Positions 1 to 6,338 are shown, counted from the stretch's first letter. The stretch is DNA of 44,040 nucleotides from a virus (IMGVR_UViG_3300043256_000189:1-44040); one strand, 5' to 3'. The notes: generated from the sequence alone by a model not told the origin. Translations and numbers: made by a program.

Positions 1-279
1 TTCGATGTTCCGTTGCTTTCGCACAAAGAGGGACTTGTGTGGACTCTCTGTGAAGAATCCCTCAAGATGGTCAAGGCATTCTAAGCTAACTCCCGCTGCT
101 AGCTCGTAGAGTTCCCCTTTTACTTCTCCCTCCCCCTGCACCAATCCCGGAAAGGCTCCCAAGTTGTAAAGTTGTCCCTCTACCGCTCCTTCGCCTATGA
201 AGCGGGAGTCTTGGAGGACCTCATGGAAGTGCCCACCCTTCTTCAGCGTTCCGTACACAAAGACTTTGGTTTTGGTCAT
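1..279 (-). CDS. gamma-glutamylcyclotransferase-like protein (AIG2/GGCT fold), cut by window edge
   Basis: The reading frame starts at ATG 279 and runs off position 1 with 93 codons visible. Residues 6-15 read VFVYGTLKKG, the YGTL nucleotide-binding-like loop that defines the GGCT/AIG2 family, and LDHLEG around residues 69-74 carries the family's catalytic-type glutamate (E73). The family cyclises gamma-glutamyl amines; in phages the substrate is unknown. The start overlaps the stop of the upstream gene (ATGA), so translation is coupled. If the window is circular, the frame continues through 44040-43999 for 13 more codons, with a proline-rich tail, to a TGA, giving 106 residues. That is a little short for the family (usually about 110-150). 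Confidence 0.8.
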   Translation of the reverse strand, partial: MTKTKVFVYGTLKKGGHFHEVLQDSRFIGEGAVEGQLYNLGAFPGLVQGEGEVKGELYELAAGVSLECLDHLEGFFTESPHKSLFVRKQRNIE

Positions 280-629
280 CCCTTCCCCTCAGTGGCACAG
301 GCCTTCTCTAGCTCGTTGACGCGCCTACAGGCTAGGCACAGACATTTGGAAAGCTCGTGATAAGGATAGCCGTCATTGTGCCACCACTTTGCTTCATCCA
401 GCCGATTCTTCCGCAGCAACTCTTCCAGGTCAGCGGCGGCGGGTTGGAGTTTCTGGACGATGCGACCACAATCTCTAACCGCCCGATTATATGTAGCATC
501 CCAATTATCATCGTGTAATTCTGATTCGTCCTCACGTTTCATTCCTTGGATGGCCTTGATACACGCCGCCAACACTTCCGCCCGCACACGCTTGTCGTGC
601 TTTCTTTGCTCTCTTCCGGCTAGTGTCAT
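276..629 (-). CDS. hypothetical 117-aa protein of the leftward operon
   Basis: Start chosen at ATG 629, just after GGGAGGAGGA and overlapping the upstream stop (ATGA). An earlier start 15 codons upstream lies inside the neighbouring gene. The protein is charged and mostly helical, with a C-terminal CLCLAC cysteine cluster that might bind metal. The family is not recognised. Its stop overlaps the start of the cyclotransferase-like gene. Confidence 0.65.
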   Translation of the reverse strand: MTLAGREQRKHDKRVRAEVLAACIKAIQGMKREDESELHDDNWDATYNRAVRDCGRIVQKLQPAAADLEELLRKNRLDEAKWWHNDGYPYHELSKCLCLACRRVNELEKACATEGKG

Positions 630-1240
630 TCCTCCTCCCAAGCCTCCGGCTCCATAAACTGCACCCTGGGACAAATCTTCGTGTGGAACGTCTGGTAGTA
701 TTTGTAGAGGAGGCGCGCAAAACCCACTGTTGGAACGGTAACTGGCTTTGCAAGAATCTTAGTTGCTCTCCTAACCACTCGTGCGTCTCTATAGACGCCC
801 TGCTTACCCCCATACATATCTACTAGGTGCATGATGGGTATTAGTAGTAGTACAAGGATACCAGCTACGGAAAGAATTAGTAGAAGAAGGACGTACATGG
901 TTCCGAACCCCCAAGCCACATCCGACCACCACGCCCAACCGTCCTGGTATTGCCAAGTGGGGGGAATCAAGAGTGGTGCTCCAATCAGCAGGCCCAACCC
1001 GACCCAACGCGGTCTGAAATGCCAATCCGCTTTTCCCCAAAACGTGACGTACAACGCCCAAAAGGTGAATCTGAGGGGCAGCCCCAGAACTATGAAGAGT
1101 GGGAGCCAGATTAGTAGCGTCCTCATGTACGGACACAGGTAAGTCCCCTGCAACGCCCGACGAGCGCGCATACTGCCGCTCTCCTTCAGATACCAAAGGT
1201 ACAGTCTTGCGTGCCACGATTTCGGGTCAATGTTAATCAT
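626..1240 (-). CDS. multi-pass membrane protein with CPY motif
   Basis: 204 residues. The N-terminus is amphipathic with SWHARLYLWYL near residues 8-18. CPYMR at 36-40 leads into a hydrophobic segment (about 39-66), followed by a second (about 79-95) and a third (about 112-140). The basic C-terminus carries a second Cys-Pro (C190-P191). Small phage membrane proteins with paired Cys-Pro motifs occur in several siphophages, but their role is not known to me. The start overlaps the end of the upstream gene by 8 bases and the stop overlaps the next start, consistent with coupled translation. Confidence 0.75.
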   Translation of the reverse strand: MINIDPKSWHARLYLWYLKESGSMRARRALQGTYLCPYMRTLLIWLPLFIVLGLPLRFTFWALYVTFWGKADWHFRPRWVGLGLLIGAPLLIPPTWQYQDGWAWWSDVAWGFGTMYVLLLLILSVAGILVLLLIPIMHLVDMYGGKQGVYRDARVVRRATKILAKPVTVPTVGFARLLYKYYQTFHTKICPRVQFMEPEAWEEE

Positions 1241-1496
1241 GATTTCTCCCTTGCTCGACTATCTCCTCCGTCAAGTACAAGAACTCCTTTTGAACTCCCA
1301 GCACCTTCGCTCTAGTTTGTACAAGTGTTGGGGTAAAGAACGCATTAGCCGCATCTAAACCATCTGTTTCAACCATTCTGGAGAAGTCTTTTAAGATGGC
1401 TCTTCCCATCCATCGTGCATAGTTAGCTTTGTCTTTCCTCTCCCTCTCCGCCACCGCTAGGGCGTGCTCCGCGACGCTTTGCTTGTGGTTTATCAT
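1233..1496 (-). CDS. hypothetical 87-aa protein
   Basis: Start chosen at ATG 1496, which overlaps the stop of the membrane-protein gene upstream (ATGA). A longer frame from 1532 would run through that gene. The protein is charged and helical (NHKQSVAEHALAVAERER near the start), with no recognised domain. It is probably translationally coupled, since there is no strong ribosome binding site of its own. Confidence 0.65.
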   Translation of the reverse strand: MINHKQSVAEHALAVAERERKDKANYARWMGRAILKDFSRMVETDGLDAANAFFTPTLVQTRAKVLGVQKEFLYLTEEIVEQGRNHD

Positions 1497-1852
1497 CCCA
1501 GGAGTCGGAGAATCTCTCGAATCGCCCACCACTCTGGGTTGATTAGGAGCGTTGGAAGTCGAAAAAGGTTTGTTAGGGTGGCTATATAGCCGACTATGGA
1601 TAATCCCATCCCCGTCATCCAGCGGGCAAACTCATGGTCGTCGCCCGTCTCCCAGCACGTCATGTTCTTGATGAACAAACGCCCTCCAATTGTTAGTGCT
1701 GCTGTTCCTATCAGCAGCCAGATTCCCACCTCAACTGCCTCCACCTTCGCCTGCAACAGCAACACTTCCCAAAGATGCTCAAGCGTCGTTCCCAGCTTCT
1801 CAGCTAGCGCCTCCAGCATCTCCATCGCTTTCTTCTGCACTTCTTCGTTCAT
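1493..1852 (-). CDS. two-pass membrane protein, holin-like candidate
   Basis: 119 residues. The N-terminal part is a helix (EMLEALAEKLGTTLEHLWEV, about 11-30), followed by a membrane segment at about 42-61 and a second at about 78-97, linked by a short polar loop with one cysteine. The LAEKLG...LW..L arrangement before two membrane spans recurs in small membrane proteins of many phages. A holin role is possible but unproven, because a better holin candidate sits beside the M15 peptidase in the rightward arm. Confidence 0.7.
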   Translation of the reverse strand: MNEEVQKKAMEMLEALAEKLGTTLEHLWEVLLLQAKVEAVEVGIWLLIGTAALTIGGRLFIKNMTCWETGDDHEFARWMTGMGLSIVGYIATLTNLFRLPTLLINPEWWAIREILRLLG

Positions 1853-1854
1853 AG

Positions 1855-1911
1855 TTATCCTCCTAAAGTGTGAAGCATCTCAAGCCAATCCCAGGTTTGT
1901 TGCTCGTTCAT
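1855..1911 (-). CDS. 18-aa micro-ORF, possible leader peptide
   Basis: A frame of 18 codons (start ATG 1911, protein MNEQQTWDWLEMLHTLGG) lies between the macro-domain gene and the two-pass membrane gene. A GAGGGAG ribosome-binding-like stretch overlaps the end of the macro-domain gene upstream. The frame ends in the GGAGGATAA that serves as ribosome binding site for the next gene, so even if the peptide has no function its translation could control the downstream start. It could also be chance. Confidence 0.4.
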   Translation of the reverse strand: MNEQQTWDWLEMLHTLGG

Positions 1912-1929
1912 GTTAGTACCCCGGCTCCC

Positions 1930-2367
1930 TCACCACGTAATCACCCACACGTTGTCCGGCAACCCATCAAGTAAGGGCTTTACCTCTTCCCAAGTCCGAT
2001 GTCCATTCCCGCACCCTGGACGGGGAAGAATGTAGGTTGTATCCTTCTTGTGTGCCTTCGCAAACGCCTCTAGGAAATGCGCTGACTCCCTAATGAGTGC
2101 TAAATCCGCCTTCCGATGCCACTCGTGCTTGACAGGAAAGGCCATGAGCCTCCCGTCGTCGAGCGGCCAGCAGAACCGTCTCGTCCCCCTAGCCATGAGT
2201 TGCCCAAGCTGCTTGTCAATCCCTGGGATGCGCTTCTTAGCTTCGAGGGCGCAGCCTCTCCCCATCACAGCACAGCCATTTCGCTTGACGGTGCCGTTCG
2301 TAGTAAGCATCACGACAAAGCCGTCCTTGCCGTAGTAGTCCCAGAGGTTGCCGTTGATTTCTTTCAC
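1930..2367 (-). CDS. macro-domain protein (ADP-ribose phosphatase/hydrolase-like)
   Basis: 145 residues, GTG start at 2367 overlapping the upstream stop (GTGA). The frame shows macro-domain signatures: an N-terminal GN-x-W stretch, NGTVKRNGCAVMGRGCA at residues 24-40 corresponding to the ligand-binding N-G and G-x-G-x-A loops, and LPRPGCGNGHRTWEEV at about 114-129 corresponding to the G-C-G-N-G phosphate loop. Relatives bind ADP-ribose or ADP-ribose 1''-phosphate. In a phage this may reverse ADP-ribosylation or blunt NAD-linked defence, which is inference. The domain makes up the whole protein, as in stand-alone phage macro proteins. Confidence 0.82.
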   Translation of the reverse strand: MKEINGNLWDYYGKDGFVVMLTTNGTVKRNGCAVMGRGCALEAKKRIPGIDKQLGQLMARGTRRFCWPLDDGRLMAFPVKHEWHRKADLALIRESAHFLEAFAKAHKKDTTYILPRPGCGNGHRTWEEVKPLLDGLPDNVWVITW

Positions 2368-2507
2368 TTTTTGCCCCGCCTCTTACGTTTAGGCATGGGG
2401 GTAAAGCGAGCGAACTGCATCTTAGAAGTGTCTAGGCTCCCATCCTTCCGTCGGGGGACTAGCTTACATCGAAGGCCGTTCACTAGAATTGTTTTCTGTT
2501 TCTCCAC
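2364..2507 (-). CDS. small basic protein, 47 aa
   Basis: Start taken at GTG 2507, a few bases after GGAGGG and just downstream of the preceding gene's stop. A longer frame back to 2642 lies entirely over that gene. The C-terminus is strongly basic (KRKRRGKK), suggesting nucleic-acid contact. No family recognised. Its stop overlaps the macro-domain gene start. Confidence 0.55.
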   Translation of the reverse strand: MEKQKTILVNGLRCKLVPRRKDGSLDTSKMQFARFTPMPKRKRRGKK

Positions 2508-2509
2508 CT

Positions 2510-2740
2510 CTATCTCCCTCCCAAGTGCTTTACATGGTTGCCAGTAAACACACAACCTACACAGAGCATCTCGCCGCACCCACAGTGATAGGCAGGCGTG
2601 CTCCGATTCTTCTTCGGCCACTTGTACCCGCATAGAGAGCATCCAGACATTTCCCTGACCTTGCGGGCGCGTGCAATAAAACCCCTACGGTAGAGCTTCA
2701 GCTCTCTGGCCTCCCTACTCCCGCAAACAAGAACGCGCAT
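2510..2740 (-). CDS. zinc-ribbon-like protein with a Rossmann-like N-terminal start
   Basis: 76 residues from ATG 2740, preceded by GGAG with 6-base spacing. Residues 1-9 (MRVLVCGSR) match the opening strand and loop of SLOG/DUF2493 Rossmann proteins, common in phages, but the fold is not continued. From residue 31 a cysteine-rich region (C34, C37, C53, C55, C60, C63) looks like a zinc ribbon. A second possible start is Met31, which would give the zinc ribbon alone. It may be a truncated SLOG gene joined to a zinc finger. Confidence 0.6.
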   Translation of the reverse strand: MRVLVCGSREARELKLYRRGFIARARKVREMSGCSLCGYKWPKKNRSTPAYHCGCGEMLCVGCVFTGNHVKHLGGR

Positions 2741-2743
2741 AGT

Positions 2744-2947
2744 TTACTCCAAGATGATGTACTTACCGTCTTGATCGACCGTTATCTTATCGTCGTAGAG
2801 AGGTCGAATTGGAATCCCGAAGCACTTTCGGGCTATCGCCCGCACAAGATCGCCGAGCCGCGTACCCGCTTCGCGGTAGCGCTTCTGCTGATCCCGCAAG
2901 TCCCGAATCGTGTCTTGCTCTTCGATTGTTAGTTGTGCAACCCTCAT
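2744..2947 (-). CDS. hypothetical 67-aa protein
   Basis: ATG 2947 overlaps the upstream stop (ATGA) and is preceded by GGGGAGG. The first 40 residues are charged and helical (possible coiled coil), followed by a short beta-rich tail ending in KYIILE. No family recognised. The gene sits in an unbroken run of coupled leftward genes. Confidence 0.65.
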   Translation of the reverse strand: MRVAQLTIEEQDTIRDLRDQQKRYREAGTRLGDLVRAIARKCFGIPIRPLYDDKITVDQDGKYIILE

Positions 2948-3330
2948 ATCGTGTCCTCCCCAAACAACGCTCGGATGGACTTCACCGCGCCCTCTACATG
3001 CGACTCGAAGTGTGAGAAGCCCTCTTCGTTCCTAAGCTTTAGTAAATCCACTTTCGCACCACGGACTACAAAGCCTGTTCCATCGTTAGGGCGGAAACCC
3101 AGCGCCCAACGCACGCGGGACACTGTTCTCTGCTTCAGCTCGCAAATTTGGTCTAAGCTCTCTTGAGTCCTTTCGCTGCCATCAGGCCCACGTAGCGTCG
3201 TCACGATGGCGCGGAAGCAGGGATACCTTTGAGTCAGAGATACAAGCTGCCTCAAGCCCGCTTTTATCTCCGCTACTTCCTCTGGTGTAAGTTCGCGTGA
3301 TGTGATAGGGCAAATTACCTGTTTTTCCAT
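2944..3330 (-). CDS. hypothetical 128-aa protein
   Basis: Start set at ATG 3330 after GGAGG at 5-base spacing, rather than 6 codons upstream. The predicted product is mixed helical and basic, with MEKQVICPITSRELTPEEV at the N-terminus and no recognised domain. The start overlaps the stop of the upstream 39-aa membrane peptide (TGATG), pointing to coupled translation. Confidence 0.65.
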   Translation of the reverse strand: MEKQVICPITSRELTPEEVAEIKAGLRQLVSLTQRYPCFRAIVTTLRGPDGSERTQESLDQICELKQRTVSRVRWALGFRPNDGTGFVVRGAKVDLLKLRNEEGFSHFESHVEGAVKSIRALFGEDTI

Positions 3331-3449
3331 CAAAGCCTCCGTGTCCAACTAAAGAAGTTCATTATCCACTCAGCAATCGAGAACGCTACGATGAACAGCG
3401 CGCCTCCTCCAACTGCTATCAGCATGACCAGTAGAATGTCTCCCAGCAT
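3330..3449 (-). CDS. 39-aa single-pass membrane peptide
   Basis: ATG 3449 begins two bases after the stop of the preceding membrane peptide. Residues 4-24 form one hydrophobic span (ILLVMLIAVGGGALFIVAF), followed by a short tail ending TRRL. The stop overlaps the next start. It is one of a pair of adjacent one-span peptides. Function unknown. Confidence 0.55.
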   Translation of the reverse strand: MLGDILLVMLIAVGGGALFIVAFSIAEWIMNFFSWTRRL

Positions 3450-3451
3450 CG

Positions 3452-3568
3452 TTAGTCCCGAAAGAGCCTCATAAACGCCGAAAGCCCAAGCCCCATGAGG
3501 ATTCCCATAGCCATCCCCAAGACGAAAGACGCTTGCAACATCCCACTAACTGCTTGTTCGATAGTCAT
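3452..3568 (-). CDS. 38-aa single-pass membrane peptide
   Basis: ATG 3568 overlaps the stop of the upstream gene (ATGA). Residues 10-33 are hydrophobic (MLQASFVLGMAMGILMGLG), ending in a basic RLFRD. It lies next to a second one-span peptide, so the two may act as a pair. No family recognised. Confidence 0.55.
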   Translation of the reverse strand: MTIEQAVSGMLQASFVLGMAMGILMGLGLSAFMRLFRD

Positions 3569-3768
3569 GGTTTCTTCCTCCGTTGCGTCCAATGTGTCCC
3601 GGCTTTGTACTTAACTCTTTGCTTGGGTGGTCGGAGAGGCACGGTTCCACTTCCGTAAAGCGCACCGAGCCTTTGACACCCTTCCAACCCTAGTAGGCCC
3701 ATCACGTAGTCTCTCCACCGCTGCGTGTTGCTGCACTCGATTGCGGAGCCGCCGTGCTTAACTGACAT
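3565..3768 (-). CDS. hypothetical 67-aa basic protein
   Basis: ATG 3768 overlaps the upstream stop as TAATG. The C-terminal half is basic and proline-containing (RPPKQRVKYKAGTHWTQRRK). No domain recognised. The gene contains one copy of the dispersed GCCGGGACA word (3595-3603, reverse orientation). Confidence 0.6.
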   Translation of the reverse strand: MSVKHGGSAIECSNTQRWRDYVMGLLGLEGCQRLGALYGSGTVPLRPPKQRVKYKAGTHWTQRRKKP

Positions 3769-4007
3769 TAGATGTTTTGTGGGCGGTCGTCAACCTTGCT
3801 TGGGTCTATGACTGTCCCATCTCGCAATCTCAGGGCCTTTACCCGGATGCGAGGCTCAATCCACTCCCTCCACTTGATAACCCCTCCTTGCTCTACAAGC
3901 TCCTTTATTCCTGCGTCGTAGTCAATTAGGAGCACCTCTACTCCCTCTGGCACGACGCACTCCTGCATCAGCCCACTCTTGATTTCGATGATGACTCGTT
4001 TGGTCAT
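3768..4007 (-). CDS. hypothetical 79-aa protein
   Basis: Start set at ATG 4007 because it overlaps the stop of the upstream membrane peptide (ATGA); a longer frame to 4061 overlaps that gene extensively. The product reads MTKRVIIEIKSGLMQECVV with alternating hydrophobic residues, suggesting a small alpha/beta fold. The ending DPSKVDDRPQNI follows a beta-like RVKALRLRDGTVI. No family recognised. Confidence 0.6.
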   Translation of the reverse strand: MTKRVIIEIKSGLMQECVVPEGVEVLLIDYDAGIKELVEQGGVIKWREWIEPRIRVKALRLRDGTVIDPSKVDDRPQNI

Positions 4008-4156
4008 AAGCGCGTTAGGAACGAAACTATGATTACTGCACAGAAAGCCACGATGCCCCAAGCGAAGCTACCCATTGCAAAGCCAAAGGCGATACTACCA
4101 ACTACGACTAGCAGGAGAAATGCTCCTGTGATATTCCTTTCCTCAGTTAGCGCCAC
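4004..4156 (-). CDS. 50-aa two-pass membrane peptide
   Basis: GTG 4156 lies 8 bases after GGAGG and inside the last codons of the zinc-ribbon gene. Residues 10-29 and 31-47 are hydrophobic spans separated by a short GS-containing turn, and the C-terminus is TRL. The stop overlaps the next start. Function unknown. Confidence 0.5.
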   Translation of the reverse strand: MALTEERNITGAFLLLVVVGSIAFGFAMGSFAWGIVAFCAVIIVSFLTRL

Positions 4157-4272
4157 TGTCTCCGCCTCCCACAACTCCCGCAGTAGTACCGATTCTTCCT
4201 CTGCTTTGTGCGCCGCTTAATCCAACCCGAACCACATGACGAACAACGTCCTTTGTACTTCCTGTACGACAT
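4147..4272 (-). CDS. 41-aa zinc-ribbon protein
   Basis: ATG 4272 is preceded by GGAGGCAAGGT. The protein has two CxxC knuckles (C10/C13 and C31/C34) separated by a basic stretch and ends in RRRQWR, a minimal treble-clef or ribbon that could bind nucleic acid. The first 56 bases overlap, in another frame, the end of the upstream membrane-protein gene. The ribosome binding site and the canonical cysteine pairs support it being real. Confidence 0.65.
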   Translation of the reverse strand: MSYRKYKGRCSSCGSGWIKRRTKQRKNRYYCGSCGRRRQWR

Positions 4273-4390
4273 ACCTTGCCTCCGTTGCGAGCCAGACGGC
4301 TCCGTAGATTATTAGCGTCCACAAGCCTATTGCCGGGACAGCTATGTTCCGTAAGCCAATCCAGAAGTTTAGACAGTCTGGGCAGAGCAT
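4217..4390 (-). CDS. 57-aa membrane protein with N-terminal CxxC
   Basis: ATG 4390 follows AGGAG at good spacing. MLCPDC at the N-terminus (C3, C6) is followed by a hydrophobic span at about 17-36 and an amphipathic tail. The last 56 bases also encode the start of the zinc-ribbon gene in a different frame. No family recognised. It contains one copy of the dispersed word (4332-4340). Confidence 0.55.
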   Translation of the reverse strand: MLCPDCLNFWIGLRNIAVPAIGLWTLIIYGAVWLATEARYVVQEVQRTLFVMWFGLD

Positions 4391-4398
4391 GGGTTCTC

Positions 4399-4644
4399 CT
4401 AGTTGTAGCCCACTGCTAGGTACTGAAGGTCGTCGTGGAGCTTTGAGAATTTCTTCATCTTCTCCTCATACCGAGCGCCTACTCTCTGCGCTCGATACTG
4501 AGCGCGTTGCGCTTTGCGCTGCTCTCTGCCTATTTCTCCGTTGTGGTTGGCCATGATGCGGTTAATCGCCTTAGCCTGCCGCCTTAGCCGCTCCAACGTC
4601 GTCTCCCGCTTTGGTTGTGGGGCCGGCTTGAATCTACAAGTCAT
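4399..4644 (-). CDS. basic, coiled-coil-like 81-aa protein
   Basis: ATG 4644 sits directly after the repeated initiation sequence AGAGAGGTGAGACA. The product is very basic and helical (RETTLERLRRQAKAINRIM; REQRKAQRAQYRAQRV), consistent with a nucleic-acid-binding or coiled-coil protein. No known domain. Confidence 0.65.
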   Translation of the reverse strand: MTCRFKPAPQPKRETTLERLRRQAKAINRIMANHNGEIGREQRKAQRAQYRAQRVGARYEEKMKKFSKLHDDLQYLAVGYN

Positions 4645-4648
4645 TGTC

Positions 4649-4840
4649 TCACCTCTCTTGTCCTTCTCCTTCGTAGTTCCTTTGCTCCTCTCTTATGAAC
4701 GCAGCTAGACGCTCAACCTCCTGCCAGCTCAGCCGGATACCAAGCTGCTCTCCCTCAAGCGTCCCTATCTTTAGCGTAGCATCGCTCAGGTTGTGAGTAG
4801 CAAAGTGCTTGTCTGAAAGGTTTGTGCTGTTCTTGCTCAC
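4649..4840 (-). CDS. hypothetical 63-aa protein, first gene after the structured gap
   Basis: GTG 4840 is preceded by GAGAGGTGAGACG, the same initiation sequence used at 4644 and 5924. The N-terminal half is polar; the C-terminal half (SWQEVERLAAFIREEQRNYE) is a charged helix. It is the first gene downstream of the 347-base non-coding gap, so any attenuation or RNA control in the gap would act on it first. Confidence 0.6.
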   Translation of the reverse strand: MSKNSTNLSDKHFATHNLSDATLKIGTLEGEQLGIRLSWQEVERLAAFIREEQRNYEGEGQER

Positions 4841-4883
4841 CGTCTCACCTCTCTAAGTTAATTGGCGACCCGCACCGGATTGA

Positions 4884-5123
4884 CCTAGTATTGTGCCGAT
4901 GCTAGGCTACTTTTTACGGGTGTTACCCCTAAGTAGCCGTTCCCTAACTCGCTGCCACCGCTGCTAGGTCAGTAGGGTGGCTATAGTCGTTAGTACACTA
5001 AGCCGCCAAACAATGGAGAGCACAGGGGCGACTTACAGCCGCATTTACGAACCGGAACTAGCATAGGTTCTACCGTATGCCCTCTCCCCTAGCTACTCGC
5101 GGCTCGCGCCGCTCAAGCGCTAG
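4884..5123 (-). ncRNA. candidate structured RNA in a 347-base gene-free gap
   Basis: The gap 4841-5187 has no convincing gene. Read on the minus strand it shows consecutive hairpins: 5123-5119/5093-5089 enclosing 5112-5108/5103-5099 with a GCGA (GNRA) tetraloop; 5080-5061, eight pairs with one bulge; 5035-5027/5007-4999, nine pairs with one U-G; 4981-4976/4959-4954, six pairs with three inner pairs; and 4938-4931/4912-4905, eight perfect pairs enclosing GGGT/ACCC. A weaker 4906-4902/4888-4884 stem competes with the last one. The class is not recognised. It could be a small RNA, an attenuator or leader of the next gene, or a DNA-level site. This rests on manual folding only. Confidence 0.5.
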
Positions 5124-5187
5124 GAGGCAAGGCACTTTGTGCTTTGCTTGGCGGTGGACAAAACCGCGTTGTTGTCTATTGTGGTGG

Positions 5188-5523
5188 TCAGGTTATGCTG
5201 TCGCAGCTATCCTCTCGGTGGCATGGCCTCTCTCCTTTCTCTGGAATCATCGCTAATGTGAGTTGCTCGCACTCTGCCCGCGCTCGCTCTGCTGTGACAC
5301 CTGCCCTGAGGGCGTAGGCTACAACGTGTGCCATGCCCACACCGCTAACGGGGGCAATCTGGTTTGCGATGTGGAATGCCGATGCTGCTGCGTCAGCAAC
5401 CCGCTTGAACTCTGGTGAGCTTTGGTAGAGCGCCTCAGCAATCTCCTTGTCGCTTGGCCCTATGTCCATCCGCTGCCCGAAGAGCGTAGCCTCAATCGTC
5501 TCCATCTTAGGAAACTTGTCCAT
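5188..5523 (-). CDS. hypothetical 111-aa protein
   Basis: ATG 5523 follows GGGGGAGGTGAGTG; a GTG one codon upstream is an alternative. The protein is mostly helical and alanine-rich in the middle (SPEFKRVADAAASAFHIAN), with a cysteine-containing acidic tail. No family recognised. It is the last gene before the structured gap. Confidence 0.65.
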   Translation of the reverse strand: MDKFPKMETIEATLFGQRMDIGPSDKEIAEALYQSSPEFKRVADAAASAFHIANQIAPVSGVGMAHVVAYALRAGVTAERARAECEQLTLAMIPEKGERPCHREDSCDSIT

Positions 5524-5526
5524 CAC

Positions 5527-5694
5527 TCACCTCCCCCGGCCATAGCCTTTGAGGTCTATGGCGAGCTTGCCCGCTTCTATCTGCTTAACTGCTCGTTCTA
5601 GAGTGCGCAAGAGCGCGTTAGAGAGCAGATAGGCAGACGGGTCATTAAGCAACCTACAGATGCGGTTCCTTAAGCGCTTCGTGTTAGTTATCAC
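5527..5694 (-). CDS. hypothetical 55-aa basic protein
   Basis: GTG 5694 overlaps the upstream stop (GTGA) and is preceded by a G-rich GGGGGAGA. The protein is helical and basic, with leucine and basic residues alternating (RICRLLNDPSAYLLSNALLR) and a GRGR end. Possibly DNA- or RNA-binding, but no domain is recognised. Confidence 0.55.
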   Translation of the reverse strand: MITNTKRLRNRICRLLNDPSAYLLSNALLRTLERAVKQIEAGKLAIDLKGYGRGR

Positions 5695-5924
5695 TCTCCC
5701 CCTCCCCCAATGACCAGGACTGGCTGTTGCTTGCGCCCGTTCTCGAACCCGTCGAGCCAGTTGGCAAGCTCCCCTGTCCCAAGCACGGGCGATAGCGCCG
5801 CGTTCTGCCTTTTGTTGTGAATCTGCTGCTTCCCGCTCCCCATTGAGACAAGGGAAACATCTGCTCCCCCTGCCTTCAGGTTGCGAACTCTCGCCGCCAC
5901 TCTCTTCAGTGATGTTCTCTGCAT
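5691..5924 (-). CDS. hypothetical 77-aa basic protein
   Basis: Start set at ATG 5924, preceded by GAGGTGAGACA, an initiation sequence shared with 4644 and 4840. A longer frame to 6065 would overlap the next gene. The N-terminus is basic (MQRTSLKRVAARVRNLKAGG) and the C-terminus hydrophobic and glycine-rich. No family recognised. Confidence 0.6.
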   Translation of the reverse strand: MQRTSLKRVAARVRNLKAGGADVSLVSMGSGKQQIHNKRQNAALSPVLGTGELANWLDGFENGRKQQPVLVIGGGGE

Positions 5925-5928
5925 TGTC

Positions 5929-6114
5929 TCACCTCTTCGCTTTCTTGCCCTTCTTGCTCCACGCCTGAATATAATTGCAACAGTGGCACCGCTCGATGCA
6001 AGACTTGGGCGTGTGTGTTGTCTCAAGCATCTCCCTGCCACACTTGGGGCACTCCCCGAAGTCAATCTTGCCGATGCGAAGCGTCTGCCCGCCGATGACT
6101 ACGGTTGCGCTCAT
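5929..6114 (-). CDS. 61-aa cysteine-rich zinc-finger protein
   Basis: ATG 6114 overlaps the upstream stop (ATGA). After a short beta-like N-terminus come CPKC (C22, C25) and CIERCHCC (C39, C43, C45, C46), a plausible four-cysteine zinc site with extra cysteines, and a lysine-rich tail. Likely a small nucleic-acid or protein-binding zinc ribbon. Its stop lies in the ribosome binding site of the next gene. Confidence 0.65.
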   Translation of the reverse strand: MSATVVIGGQTLRIGKIDFGECPKCGREMLETTHTPKSCIERCHCCNYIQAWSKKGKKAKR

Positions 6115-6338
6115 GACCACTTGCTCGCCCTTGCGTCCTCTATCCACTCTAGCCTGAATACCTCTCGCCACGCCTGCTCGCAGAGGGGGGCCAGACAGTG
6201 TACAATCCGCCACGCTTCAACCCCTTCGGTCAGAAAGGCCCCAGCTGCGATGTTTGTTGCCCCGCAGAATGGACAACACGCACCGTGTGCGTCAACATAC
6301 GCCTTCTTCTGGTGGTGAGTTAAATACCTAACTCTCAT
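6111..6338 (-). CDS. 75-aa zinc-finger protein
   Basis: Start set at ATG 6338 (overlaps the upstream stop; GGAAGGCGGGGG before it). The sequence contains CCPFC (C21, C22, C25) and a second pair C48/C53 in HCLAPLC, a CxxC...CxxxxC arrangement of a small zinc ribbon. A WREVFRLEWIEDA helix follows. Similar HHxKKxYV...CPxCG micro-proteins are common in phage early operons. Confidence 0.65.
   Translation of the reverse strand: MRVRYLTHHQKKAYVDAHGACCPFCGATNIAAGAFLTEGVEAWRIVHCLAPLCEQAWREVFRLEWIEDARASKWS

Noticed and set aside
4841-5187. 24-codon frame MLVPVRKCGCKSPLC... in the structured gap
   Set aside because: There is no ribosome binding site at useful spacing, and the frame overlaps the strongest hairpins; the RNA reading is preferred.
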